Assembly (NCBI RefSeq): GCF_000812685.1
Contig: NZ_JWIF01000016.1
Coordinates: forward strand, 1-64,000
Reading direction: 5' to 3'
Length of the DNA stretch: 64,000 nucleotides
DNA from: Halocynthiibacter namhaensis
GTDB lineage: Bacteria; Pseudomonadota; Alphaproteobacteria; Rhodobacterales; Rhodobacteraceae
Shown here: one piece after another, positions 7,772 to 15,980 of the stretch
Position numbering within the stretch: position 1 is the first letter of the stretch
How the letters are laid out: every line of letters begins with the position of its first letter
Position numbers and translations under genes: made by a program
Notes under the pieces: model-generated
Told to the model about the DNA's origin: nothing
The model's database searches: none
The model's input: only the letters and a program-made list of their open reading frames with translations

Positions 7772-10747
7772 ATGACACCAAAAGATTTCATCGCTAAGTG
7801 GCGCAATGTTGAATTGAAAGAACGCACAGCTTCACAGTCACATTTCAACGATTTGTGCAGGCTGTTGGACATTGAAGAACCCATCACTGCCGACCCAAAG
7901 GGCGAATGGTTCACATTCGAAAAGGGCGCATCTAAAACAAGTGGTGGCGAAGGCTGGGCAGATGTCTGGCGCAAAAACTCCTTTGCATGGGAGTACAAAG
8001 GCAAACGTGCCAATCTGGACAAGGCATTTGACCAACTTCTAAATTATGCAATCGCATTAGAAAACCCACCGCTTTTGATTGTGTCAGATATGGATGTGAT
8101 ACGTGTCCATACCAACTGGACCAACACGGTCCAAAACGTCCATACAATTCATCTGGACGATCTGACAGACGCCGCAAACCGCGAAATTTTACGTCATGCC
8201 TTCTTAGACCCCGAAAAATTAAAGCCCACAAAGACACGGCAATTGGTGACTGAGCAAGCAGCCCAAAGCTTTGCGAGCATGGCCCAGCGCCTTAGAGAGC
8301 GTGGCCACGACCCCCAAGAGGTCGCGCATTTCATCAACCGTCTTGTGTTTTGCATGTTCGCAGAAGACGTAGATCTATTGCCCAACAAAATGTTTGAGCG
8401 GATGATTAAAGCCGCTCGGCCTAAGCCCGAAGACTTCGCAATCCATGCAAAGGCGCTGTTCGGCGCTATGAGGAAAGGTGGGCTTGTAGGGTTTGAAAAA
8501 GTTGAATGGTTCAACGGTGGCTTGTTTGACAGTGACGCTGTGTTGCCGTTGGAGTGGGAAGACCTAGACGATTTGATCCGCGCAGCCACGTTGGATTGGG
8601 CCGATATTGACCCTTCAATCCTTGGGACGTTGTTTGAACGCGGGTTAGACCCAGCCAAACGTAGCCAGCTTGGCGCACATTACACCGACCGCGACAAAAT
8701 CATGCAAATTGTTAATCCGGTAATAGTCGAACCACTTCTTGCTGAATGGGCGAAAATCAAAACACAAATTGAAGACACCATCGAGAAAGCCCCAAAGGAA
8801 ACCAAGGAAAAACTGCTTCGAGACAAAGAATTAGCAGCACGAACTCGCGCTTTGAAAAATGCAGAAAAGCTGCACCTGAAGTTCATTAAACGTCTCAAAG
8901 CGTTTCGCGCACTTGACCCGGCCTGTGGATCTGGAAACTTCCTCTATATCGCATTGCTAGAACTCAAGAACATCGAACACCGTGTGAATTTAGAAGCCGA
9001 GGCGCTGGGCCTACCCCGTGGCTTCCCCCAACTTGGGCCAGAATGCGTTTTGGGAATTGAGCTTTCCAGCTATGCCGCAGAATTAGCACGGGTATCAGTT
9101 TGGATCGGTGAAATTCAATGGATGCGCCGCAATGGGTTTGAAGCAGCAAAAAACCCAATCTTGCGTACACTCACCACAATTGAGAACCGCGACGCGGTGT
9201 TGAACGCAGACGGGACGCAGGCCGAATGGCCTAAAGCGGACGTAGTAATTGGGAACCCACCGTTTTTGGGCAATAAAAAGATGATAAAGGAATTGGGCGA
9301 AGATTATGCCGTGGCCCTACGAAGAGCATACAAAGGCACCTCAGGCAGTCTGGATTTAGTTGCTTATTGGTTTGTAAAATGTTGGGAACTAATGCGGAAT
9401 GGAAAGCTGGTCAGAGCTGGATTGGTCTCAACTAATTCGATACGAGGCGGAGCAAACCGCGAGTGTCTGAAATCAATTGCAGACAAAGGGTGTATCTATA
9501 ACGCTTGGGGAGATGTCCCATGGACAATACCTCCTAGCTTAGGTGGCCGAGCACACACGATGTTGGACGCCTCAGTGCGAGTATCTATGACGTGCTTCCA
9601 AGAAAATAAACCCGAAATAATAGCACTAGATGGTGTGCCTGTGTCTGAAATATTTTCAGACCTATCCGCTACGGCAACTGGTATAGACCTTTCAAAGGCA
9701 GTTACACTAGAAAGTAATCGTAAAGCATCATTTATTGGAACGCAAAGAAATGGCCCCTTTACATTAGACCGCAATGAAGCGGAGAAGTTACTTTCCCGTC
9801 CAGTCAACCCAAATGGGAAAAGTAATTCTCTAGTGGTAAGAAAATGGTCCAATGGCATGGACCTTACTCGAAGAAGCTCTGACACATGGATTATTGACTT
9901 TAATGTGATGCAAGAACATGACGCTGCACTTTTTGAAGAACCATTTCAGATAGTTGAAGAGCGCGTAAAGCCTACTAGAGCTAACTTGAGACGGAAAAAC
10001 CATCGTGAAAAGTGGTGGATTTATGGCGAAAATCGCCCAGGACTTAGGAATGCGCTTCAACCTCTGTCACGTTTTATGGCCACATCAATGGTAGCAAAAC
10101 ATCGCAATTTTTCTTGGCTCCCAGCACTTCAGATTCCTGAAAACCTGTGCGTTGTAATCGCACGAGATGACGACACTACATTTGGAGTATTACACTCGGC
10201 CTTCCACCAACTTTGGTCCTTGGGATTGTGTACGTTTCTGGGTGTAGGAAACGACCCTCGCTATACCCCCTCCACCACATTCGAAACTTTCCCCTTCCCC
10301 GACGATCTAGGCCCCAACATCCCCGCCGCCGATTACGCCACAGATCCACGCGCCATCAAAATAGCTACCGCTGCAGCGCACCTAAACGAGTTGCGCGAAA
10401 ATTGGCTTAATCCCGCCGACCTGGTGGACCGAGTACCAGAGGTTGTCTCCGGCTATCCCGACCGCATCCTGCCCAAAAATGAGGCCGCCGCCAAAGAGCT
10501 TAAGAAGCGCACCCTCACCAATCTCTACAACACCCGCCCTACTTGGCTGGATAACGCCCACAAGGCCTTGGATGAGGCCGTAGCAGAGGCTTACGGTTGG
10601 GGCGACGACTGGCGCGCTGGTCTTTTGACCGAAGATGAAATTCTATCACGTTTATTCAAACTGAACCAAGCCCGTGCGAAAGTAGAGGCAAAAGCTGCCG
10701 CCAAGAAAGCGCGAAAGCCCAAACCAAAAGCGAAATCAAAAAAATGA
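7772..10747 (+). CDS. MmeI-like (type IIL/IIG) one-piece restriction endonuclease and adenine methyltransferase
   Basis: A 991-residue enzyme that should bind a specific DNA site, methylate adenine and, if active, cut at a distance. The N terminus carries D64-x9-E74-x-K76 (in ADVW...FAWEYKG), matching the D-x9-E-x-K nuclease motif of MmeI. A helical spacer follows (about 170-340). The methyltransferase domain has the AdoMet motif DPACGSGNF (about 382-390) and the catalytic NPPF motif (about 495-498). The target-recognition region spans about 620-830, and a Lys/Ala-rich tail ends the protein. MmeI itself is about 920 residues, so this is full length. The start at 7772 has AGGA 6 nt upstream; an in-frame ATG lies at 7751. 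It overlaps the next gene by 4 nt. Recognition site unknown. Confidence 0.9.
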   Translation: MTPKDFIAKWRNVELKERTASQSHFNDLCRLLDIEEPITADPKGEWFTFEKGASKTSGGEGWADVWRKNSFAWEYKGKRANLDKAFDQLLNYAIALENPPLLIVSDMDVIRVHTNWTNTVQNVHTIHLDDLTDAANREILRHAFLDPEKLKPTKTRQLVTEQAAQSFASMAQRLRERGHDPQEVAHFINRLVFCMFAEDVDLLPNKMFERMIKAARPKPEDFAIHAKALFGAMRKGGLVGFEKVEWFNGGLFDSDAVLPLEWEDLDDLIRAATLDWADIDPSILGTLFERGLDPAKRSQLGAHYTDRDKIMQIVNPVIVEPLLAEWAKIKTQIEDTIEKAPKETKEKLLRDKELAARTRALKNAEKLHLKFIKRLKAFRALDPACGSGNFLYIALLELKNIEHRVNLEAEALGLPRGFPQLGPECVLGIELSSYAAELARVSVWIGEIQWMRRNGFEAAKNPILRTLTTIENRDAVLNADGTQAEWPKADVVIGNPPFLGNKKMIKELGEDYAVALRRAYKGTSGSLDLVAYWFVKCWELMRNGKLVRAGLVSTNSIRGGANRECLKSIADKGCIYNAWGDVPWTIPPSLGGRAHTMLDASVRVSMTCFQENKPEIIALDGVPVSEIFSDLSATATGIDLSKAVTLESNRKASFIGTQRNGPFTLDRNEAEKLLSRPVNPNGKSNSLVVRKWSNGMDLTRRSSDTWIIDFNVMQEHDAALFEEPFQIVEERVKPTRANLRRKNHREKWWIYGENRPGLRNALQPLSRFMATSMVAKHRNFSWLPALQIPENLCVVIARDDDTTFGVLHSAFHQLWSLGLCTFLGVGNDPRYTPSTTFETFPFPDDLGPNIPAADYATDPRAIKIATAAAHLNELRENWLNPADLVDRVPEVVSGYPDRILPKNEAAAKELKKRTLTNLYNTRPTWLDNAHKALDEAVAEAYGWGDDWRAGLLTEDEILSRLFKLNQARAKVEAKAAAKKARKPKPKAKSKK

Positions 10748-11619
10748 CCCCTTTTACGCGCCCAAAACGAATTTCATTAAAAAATCACCCGCTCTATTCT
10801 GAAAACTGGGTACAGGACATCATTGCTAATGATCCGTCCATTCTGGGAATTGGAGATCTGGTTCTTCGTGACCGCGAACGCATCCAATCTCGCGCGGGTC
10901 GGTTGGACCTATTGCTGCAAGATCCAGAAACATACAAACGGTATGAAGTGGAATTGCAGCTTGGTGCGACGGATGAAACGCATATCATCCGAACAATTGA
11001 ATATTGGGACATCGAACGTAAACGCTACCCGCAATACGAACACTGTGCAGTTTTGGTCGCCGAAGACATCACTAGCCGCTTTTTGAATGTTGTTTCTTTG
11101 TTCAACGGTTCTTTCCCCATAATCGCGTTACAAATGCAGGCATTTGAAGTTGGCGAGCATGTGACGTTGGTGTTTACCAAGGTACTGGACGAAATGCAGC
11201 GTGGCCTTGTTGACGAGGATGAAGACGCCATTAGCGCGCCAACTGACCGTGACTATTGGGAAAATGACAAGGGAAGTCCTAAAACCGTTGCCCTCATGGA
11301 TCGTATTTTTGCCTTGGTAAAAGAGGGCGATCCTGCGAGTGAGCTGAAGTACAATAAATTCTATGTTGGGTTAATCAAAGGAGGTCGTGCCAACAATTAC
11401 GTCACCTTCCGGCCTCAGAAAAACTCAGTTGTGTTTGAACCCAAAATCACAAGATCCGATGAAGTTGATACTTTGCTAGAAAGTGCAGGAGTTGAAACGC
11501 TAGAATACAGCACGCGCTGGTCGAACTACCGTATTCGAGTGACTGACAAAGACTTCAAAAACCATGCAGACTTGCTTCGTGATTTAACTGAACGCGCACG
11601 GCAACAAAGGGACGGATAG
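10744..11619 (+). CDS. NucS-like PD-(D/E)XK-fold protein coupled to the MmeI-like enzyme
   Basis: A 291-residue protein whose ATG overlaps the stop of the upstream gene (ATGA), so translation is coupled. The N-terminal ~75 residues resemble NucS-type nucleases: an early acidic residue in YSENWVQDII followed by NDPSILG, then GRLDLLLQD with Asp55, then RYEVELQLG with Glu68 and Glu70. The usual final Lys is replaced by Gln72, so catalysis is uncertain. The middle contains EYWDIERKRYPQY and AVLVAEDITSRF, and the C-terminal third looks like a separate alpha/beta domain. There is no signal peptide. Coupling suggests a partner of the restriction enzyme: a second nuclease, a specificity aid or a control factor. 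The family is uncharacterised to my knowledge. Confidence 0.65.
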   Translation: MTPFTRPKRISLKNHPLYSENWVQDIIANDPSILGIGDLVLRDRERIQSRAGRLDLLLQDPETYKRYEVELQLGATDETHIIRTIEYWDIERKRYPQYEHCAVLVAEDITSRFLNVVSLFNGSFPIIALQMQAFEVGEHVTLVFTKVLDEMQRGLVDEDEDAISAPTDRDYWENDKGSPKTVALMDRIFALVKEGDPASELKYNKFYVGLIKGGRANNYVTFRPQKNSVVFEPKITRSDEVDTLLESAGVETLEYSTRWSNYRIRVTDKDFKNHADLLRDLTERARQQRDG

Positions 11620-11686
11620 CAAGCTATTAATTCTCCCGCAATTACGTCAGCTAGAAATTCCATAAAAACCATAATGGCGGGCTTTT

Positions 11687-11695
11687 TGGGGGACG
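11687..11695 (+). promoter_or_regulatory. Possible integrase arm-type site near the right island end
   Basis: TGGGGGACG, 55 nt inside the right att repeat, equals both arms of the inverted repeat at 3411-3443 by the left end. Short identical sites near both ends are expected for arm-binding sites of P4-type integrases. Function inferred. Confidence 0.4.
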
Positions 11696-11750
11696 CAATA
11701 TTGAAGAAAACACTTAATTGCTTGATTTAACATCACAAAAGCCAAGTAAA

Positions 11751-11764
11751 TGGCGGAGGAACAG
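11751..11764. repeat. attR-like direct repeat in the tRNA-Ser 3' end
   Basis: Identical to 3312-3325. It covers the last 14 nt of tRNA-Ser including CCA, so island insertion leaves the tRNA gene intact. Confidence 0.85.
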
Positions 11765-11840
11765 GGATTCGAACCCTGGGAGGGCGTTAACCCTCGTCGG
11801 TTTTCAAGACCGGTGCATTCGACCACTCTGCCACTCCTCC
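11751..11840 (-). tRNA. tRNA-Ser (anticodon UGA)
   Basis: On the minus strand the 90-nt gene begins GGAGGAGTGGCAGAGTGG and ends GTTCCTCCGCCA, with CCA encoded. The acceptor stem pairs fully. The anticodon loop CTTGAAA gives anticodon TGA, which reads UCA serine codons. A long variable arm (GAGGGTTAACGCCCTC) confirms the serine class, and GGTTCGAATCC forms the T arm. Its 3' end is the attachment site of the adjoining island. Confidence 0.98.
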
Positions 11841-12074
11841 GACGCCTGCTATCTAGCGTGAGTCTTTCCGAGCTTCAAGGGGGAAAAACGCCTGGTTTTC
11901 AGATCTGTCAAATGCAAGGGTTTCCAACATGCGATCTCGCGGCTAGTATCCATGTAAATTGGGTAATATGCCCCGTGTATCAAGCAAATGTATCCATATA
12001 AAAAGCGAGATCCAGTTTAGAAGATCTTATACGCGATACATTTGATGCGCCGCTGGGGTTAATGAGGGCAGAAA

Positions 12075-12923
12075 ATGACAGGCAGAAAATCGAGCTATTA
12101 TTCGAACACGTTACTTGCAGCTGTTGGGAGTTTATTCATCCTTGCGGGTTGTGAAGACGGCCAAGGGTTCAACCCTTTCAAACCGCGTGTCGACTCGGCT
12201 GTGGAAGAGGTCGCAGAACAAAGCCGGACGCGCACCGTGGAGCGCGATGTAGAGGCCCCTGATATTTTCCAAAAAACTGATCGCGGTTTGTGGGACGGAC
12301 GCCCATCAATTGGAGGCGTTTGGGTCGCACATGCTGATGTCGCTGAATCAGGCCGTGTGATCATCCGCAATGAAGCTGACGGAAAATTCGTTGTCGGTGC
12401 CCTATTTCGTCGAGAACGCATCACACCTGGCCCTGCGTTCCAAATTTCGTCAGAAGCGGCCGCAGCCTTAGGCATGTTGGCCGGGCAGCCTGCACAGCTC
12501 AGCGTCACGGCGCTAAACCGAGAAGAAATTCTTGAAGAGGTCAACGACGATACAACACAGTCGGCCATTGAGAACCCTGATGACATAAGCTCCACGCCGC
12601 TTGATCCGATCGCAGCAGCGGCGGCAGCCATCGACGGCACAGACGCCCCAAGCGCCCCGCCAGCTTCTGCGCCGACAGCATCAAATGCATTGAGCAAACC
12701 TTACATCCAAATCGGAATCTTCAGTGTTGAAACCAACGCCAACAATACGGCAACTGCGATGCATACGGCCGGGTTGACGGCAGATGTACGTTCACTGATG
12801 TCCAATGGACGTGAGTTCTGGCGTGTTGTTGTTGGTCCATCGGCGACATCAGCGGATCGCGCAGCGCTGTTGGGCAAGGTCAAAGATCTTGGCTTTACAG
12901 ACGCCTATTTCGTCAGAAGATAA
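12075..12923 (+). CDS. SPOR-domain lipoprotein, RlpA-like
   Basis: A 282-residue cell-envelope lipoprotein. The N terminus has a basic start, a hydrophobic stretch and the lipobox LAGC at about 23-26. The region around 95-160 (SIGGVWVAHADV ... GRVIIRN ... LFRRERITPGPAFQIS) resembles the double-psi-barrel of RlpA but seems not to keep the catalytic Asp/His signature. An Ala/Pro-rich linker follows (about 180-205), then a C-terminal SPOR domain (about 208-282) that should bind denuded septal peptidoglycan. GAGGGC precedes the start. It lies 14 nt upstream of a D,D-carboxypeptidase gene, fitting a cell-wall remodelling operon. Confidence 0.82.
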   Translation: MTGRKSSYYSNTLLAAVGSLFILAGCEDGQGFNPFKPRVDSAVEEVAEQSRTRTVERDVEAPDIFQKTDRGLWDGRPSIGGVWVAHADVAESGRVIIRNEADGKFVVGALFRRERITPGPAFQISSEAAAALGMLAGQPAQLSVTALNREEILEEVNDDTTQSAIENPDDISSTPLDPIAAAAAAIDGTDAPSAPPASAPTASNALSKPYIQIGIFSVETNANNTATAMHTAGLTADVRSLMSNGREFWRVVVGPSATSADRAALLGKVKDLGFTDAYFVRR

Positions 12924-12937
12924 CAAGGAGACCTGCA

Positions 12938-14152
12938 ATGACACACAAAGTATTCGGTCTTTATCGTAAATTGATGCCCCCCATATTTGCGTTAACGCTT
13001 GCCGTTGTGGCCTTGTTGAACCTGGTCTCGACTGCTCAGGCACAAACCACATCCACGTTGGATACACGTGCCACCGCCGCATGGATCTACGACGTAAAAA
13101 CAGGCACTGTTTTATTCGAGAAGCAAGCTGACGTTGCCCTGCCTCCGGCGTCGATGTCAAAGTTGATGACCTTGAATATGTTGTTTGAAGCCCTGCGTGA
13201 TGGCCGCGTCAACTTGGATACGCGTTTCAGTGTTTCGGCGCGTTCTGCGGCCATGGGTGGATCGACCATGTTCTTGAATGAGCGGGATCGCCCCACCGTT
13301 GAGGAGCTGATCCAAGGCGTGATTGTAATGTCCGGCAATGACGCGTGTGTCGCGATTGCAGAGGGGCTTGGCGGCACCGAAGATGGGTTCGCGCGCATGA
13401 TGAACGAACGGTCCACCACGATTGGCATGACCAATTCGATGTTCGCAAATGCGTCTGGCTGGCCGAACCCTGGCCAACGTATGAGCATGCGTGATCTCGG
13501 GATATTGGCAAAACGTCTGATCACTGAATTCCCCGAATATTATGGATATTTTGGCCAGCGTGAGTTTCCTTTTGATGGGCGCGCACCCGACAATCGTTTC
13601 AACCGGAACCCGCTGTTAAAACTTAATATCGGCGCAGATGGCCTAAAAACCGGCCACACCAGCGAAGCGGGTTACGGGCTTGTTGGGTCAGCGGTTCAAG
13701 GCACGCGCCGCATCATCTTCGTCATAACAGGCATGCAATCGGAACGCGCACGCGCTGAGGAAGCTGAATCCGTCGTAAATTGGGCTTTTCGCCAATTCCG
13801 TGAACAAGCACTTCTGCAAACCGGCCAAGAGGTCGCCCGCGCGCCCGTTTGGCTGGGCGCTGAACGCAGTGTTGGGTTAATCGCCGCAGCTGACACCACA
13901 GTCTTAATCCCAGCCATACAGTCAGCGGATTCTCTTGAGACGCAAGTCGTATACAAAGGCCCCTTACGCGCCCCGATTTCACAAGGAGACGAAGTTGCAA
14001 GCCTCGTGGTGAAGCGCAGCGGTCTTCCAGATGCCGTCATTCCGCTGATCGCGGAACGTGACATCGCCCTAGGTGGTGTGTTGGTCCGTTTGCAAGCGGC
14101 AGCCTCTGTTCTCATGAAGCGGTGGTTGGCCCCGGATGCTTCTGCGGGTTAA
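12938..14152 (+). CDS. dacC: D-alanyl-D-alanine carboxypeptidase (PBP5/6 family)
   Basis: A 404-residue penicillin-binding protein that trims the terminal D-Ala of peptidoglycan pentapeptides in the periplasm. A signal peptide (about 1-35, ending AQA) is followed by the three serine-peptidase S11 motifs: S72-M-S-K75, SGND near 133-136, and KTG in GLKTGHTSEAG near 234. The C-terminal ~110 residues form the beta-rich PBP5 C-terminal domain. It lies directly after the SPOR lipoprotein and before tmk. An AAGGAG ribosome site precedes the start. The dac letter is a family-level guess. Confidence 0.93.
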   Translation: MTHKVFGLYRKLMPPIFALTLAVVALLNLVSTAQAQTTSTLDTRATAAWIYDVKTGTVLFEKQADVALPPASMSKLMTLNMLFEALRDGRVNLDTRFSVSARSAAMGGSTMFLNERDRPTVEELIQGVIVMSGNDACVAIAEGLGGTEDGFARMMNERSTTIGMTNSMFANASGWPNPGQRMSMRDLGILAKRLITEFPEYYGYFGQREFPFDGRAPDNRFNRNPLLKLNIGADGLKTGHTSEAGYGLVGSAVQGTRRIIFVITGMQSERARAEEAESVVNWAFRQFREQALLQTGQEVARAPVWLGAERSVGLIAAADTTVLIPAIQSADSLETQVVYKGPLRAPISQGDEVASLVVKRSGLPDAVIPLIAERDIALGGVLVRLQAAASVLMKRWLAPDASAG

Positions 14153-14211
14153 CTGGCAATATGTTGGCCCTTTCGCTGGTCAGCCGCAAAATTCCTCTGT
14201 ATTGATCCTGT

Positions 14212-14835
14212 ATGACCAACGGCATTTTTATCAGCTTTGAAGGCATCGACGGCTCTGGGAAATCCACCCAAGCCAAACGTCTTGTTGCCACCCTACGCGA
14301 CCTCGGACATGAGGTGGTGCACACACGTGAACCCGGTGGATCCACCGGCGCCGAAGAGATCCGGTCGTTGGTCTTGGAGGGCGACCCTGATCGTTGGTCC
14401 GCTGAAAGTGAAATCCTGCTGTTCACCGCCGCCCGTCGTGACCACATGGAAAAAACAATCAACCCCGCGATTGACGCAGGCAAGATTGTCGTATGCGATC
14501 GTTTCGCTGACAGCACCCGGATGTATCAGGGCATTTCCCGCGGTGATCTACGTGACGTGGTGGATCAACTACATCGACTTATGATTGGCCGCGAACCCGA
14601 CTTAACGGTCATTGTCGACATGGACCCCGCCACAGGTCTGGCGCGTGCATTATCGCGACAAACCTCGGAAGAACGCTTTGAAGGATTCGGTGAGGAACTC
14701 CAGGCGAAGATGCGCGCGGGTTTTCTGAAACTCGCTGAAGAATTTTCGGACCGATGCGTTGTGATTGATGGCGCACGTGACATGGACCATGTCGCGAAGG
14801 AAATCCTCGAGACCGTACAAGAGCATTTGTCATGA
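14212..14835 (+). CDS. tmk: Thymidylate kinase
   Basis: A 207-residue dTMP kinase making dTDP for DNA synthesis. The Walker A loop FEGIDGSGKSTQ is at about residues 9-20, the DR(Y/F/S) motif appears as CDRFADST near 99, and the LID region contains ERFEGFG. Length is typical. It overlaps holB by 4 nt (ATGA), so the two are translationally coupled, as often seen in Proteobacteria. Confidence 0.97.
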   Translation: MTNGIFISFEGIDGSGKSTQAKRLVATLRDLGHEVVHTREPGGSTGAEEIRSLVLEGDPDRWSAESEILLFTAARRDHMEKTINPAIDAGKIVVCDRFADSTRMYQGISRGDLRDVVDQLHRLMIGREPDLTVIVDMDPATGLARALSRQTSEERFEGFGEELQAKMRAGFLKLAEEFSDRCVVIDGARDMDHVAKEILETVQEHLS

Positions 14836-15977
14836 GGGATGAGACCGTCCCTGAAGCAGACCGCGTAGAAGGCGCACCACATCCCCGTGAAACGCCACAT
14901 CTGTTTGGCCAAACCGTCGCAGAACAAGAATTCCTGACGGCATATAACGCGGGACATTTACATCATGCTTGGCTCATCACCGGCCCACAAGGGATCGGCA
15001 AAGCAACCTTAGCATGGCGTATGGCACGATTTCTTTTGACCCAACCCATGCGGACCGACGCAGGGGGCGGATTATTCGGTGAAGACCTCACACCCGCCAC
15101 GCCTGAGACGCTGGACGTGGATGAACACCACCCTATATCAGCCCGTGTCACTGCCTTATCTGAGCCGCGCTTGAAACTTTTGCGTCGCGCTTGGGACGAT
15201 AAGAAAGGCAAGCATAAAACTGTCATCACCATCGATGAGGTACGTGAATTAAAGAACTTCCTGATGATGTCGGCCGCAGATGGTGGACGTCGCGTGGTTA
15301 TCGTCGACAGCGCAGATGAAATGAACACCTCTGCGTCGAACGCATTGCTTAAGTTGCTCGAAGAACCGCCCGCAGATGTCACGCTTCTGCTTATCTCGCA
15401 TCAGCCGTCCGCGCTGTTGCCCACGATCAGATCACGTTGTCAGACACTGCGCCTTCACCCACTTTCCCCTGACGACATGGCACAATGCTTGGTGGCATCC
15501 GGCACCGATAGTCCCGCCAGCACCGAAGCCTTGGCCACCCTGGCTTCCGGGTCTGCCGGCACCGCGCTTCGGCTTCTAAATCTCGGCGGGATGGAGGCCT
15601 ATCACAACATCGTCACCTTGTTTGGCACCTGTCCCAACATCGACCGCCCTGCCCTATTGCGCATTGCTGAAAGTGCCGCGGGGGCAAAAAACATCGACCA
15701 CTTTGACTTGCTGTTGAAGCTGCTTGATTTCTTTGTCGCGCGCCTTGCCCGTGCAGGTGTCTCTGGTCCGCCCCAACATGAGGCTTGCCAAAACGAGACC
15801 GCCGTTCTGACCCGCCTGTCACCAAATCCCTATGCTGGGCGCGCTTGGGCTCAGGCACAACAAGAACTTGGGGCACGCGCACGCCACGGCAAAGCCGTGA
15901 ACCTTGATCCCGCCGCGCTTCTTCTGGACATGGGGCTGAAGATCAATGCCCTCGCCGCCACACATGCTACGAGATAA
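14832..15977 (+). CDS. holB: DNA polymerase III subunit delta'
   Basis: A 381-residue clamp-loader subunit. It has an AAA+ domain with the P-loop GPQGIGKATLAWR (about 50-62), a glutamate-rich LLEEPP segment at about 177-182 and the SRC-type region IRSRCQTLRL (about 197-206). The C-terminal half is helical, as expected for the collar domain. It acts with the tau/gamma and delta subunits to load the beta clamp. It overlaps tmk by 4 nt and is followed after 3 nt by tatD, forming the conserved tmk-holB-tatD-MBL run. Confidence 0.95.
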   Translation: MRDETVPEADRVEGAPHPRETPHLFGQTVAEQEFLTAYNAGHLHHAWLITGPQGIGKATLAWRMARFLLTQPMRTDAGGGLFGEDLTPATPETLDVDEHHPISARVTALSEPRLKLLRRAWDDKKGKHKTVITIDEVRELKNFLMMSAADGGRRVVIVDSADEMNTSASNALLKLLEEPPADVTLLLISHQPSALLPTIRSRCQTLRLHPLSPDDMAQCLVASGTDSPASTEALATLASGSAGTALRLLNLGGMEAYHNIVTLFGTCPNIDRPALLRIAESAAGAKNIDHFDLLLKLLDFFVARLARAGVSGPPQHEACQNETAVLTRLSPNPYAGRAWAQAQQELGARARHGKAVNLDPAALLLDMGLKINALAATHATR

Positions 15978-15980
15978 AAT

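Larger units (their letters stand above)
3312..11764. mobile_element. 8.45 kb integrative genomic island in tRNA-Ser carrying an MmeI-like R-M pair
   Basis: The boundaries are a 14-bp perfect direct repeat, tggcggaggaacag, at 3312-3325 and 11751-11764. The right copy is the complement of the last 14 nt (with CCA) of a complete tRNA-Ser(UGA) gene. An intact tyrosine integrase lies just inside the left repeat. Contents in order: integrase, unknown protein, AlpA regulator, two winged-helix-like proteins with iteron-like repeats, zinc-ribbon protein, MmeI-like methylase/nuclease and a NucS-like protein. All genes face the same way. There are no phage structural, conjugation or relaxase genes, so it resembles a P4-like or self-integrating satellite island. 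Housekeeping genes begin immediately to the right of the tRNA. Confidence 0.85.

Noticed and set aside
3312-11764. Island as a prophage
   Set aside because: No capsid, tail, portal, terminase, lysis or phage replication genes are seen.
11750-12001. Plus-strand 83-residue frame starting at the tRNA
   Set aside because: Its first third is the antisense of tRNA-Ser and the rest has no coding character or ribosome site.
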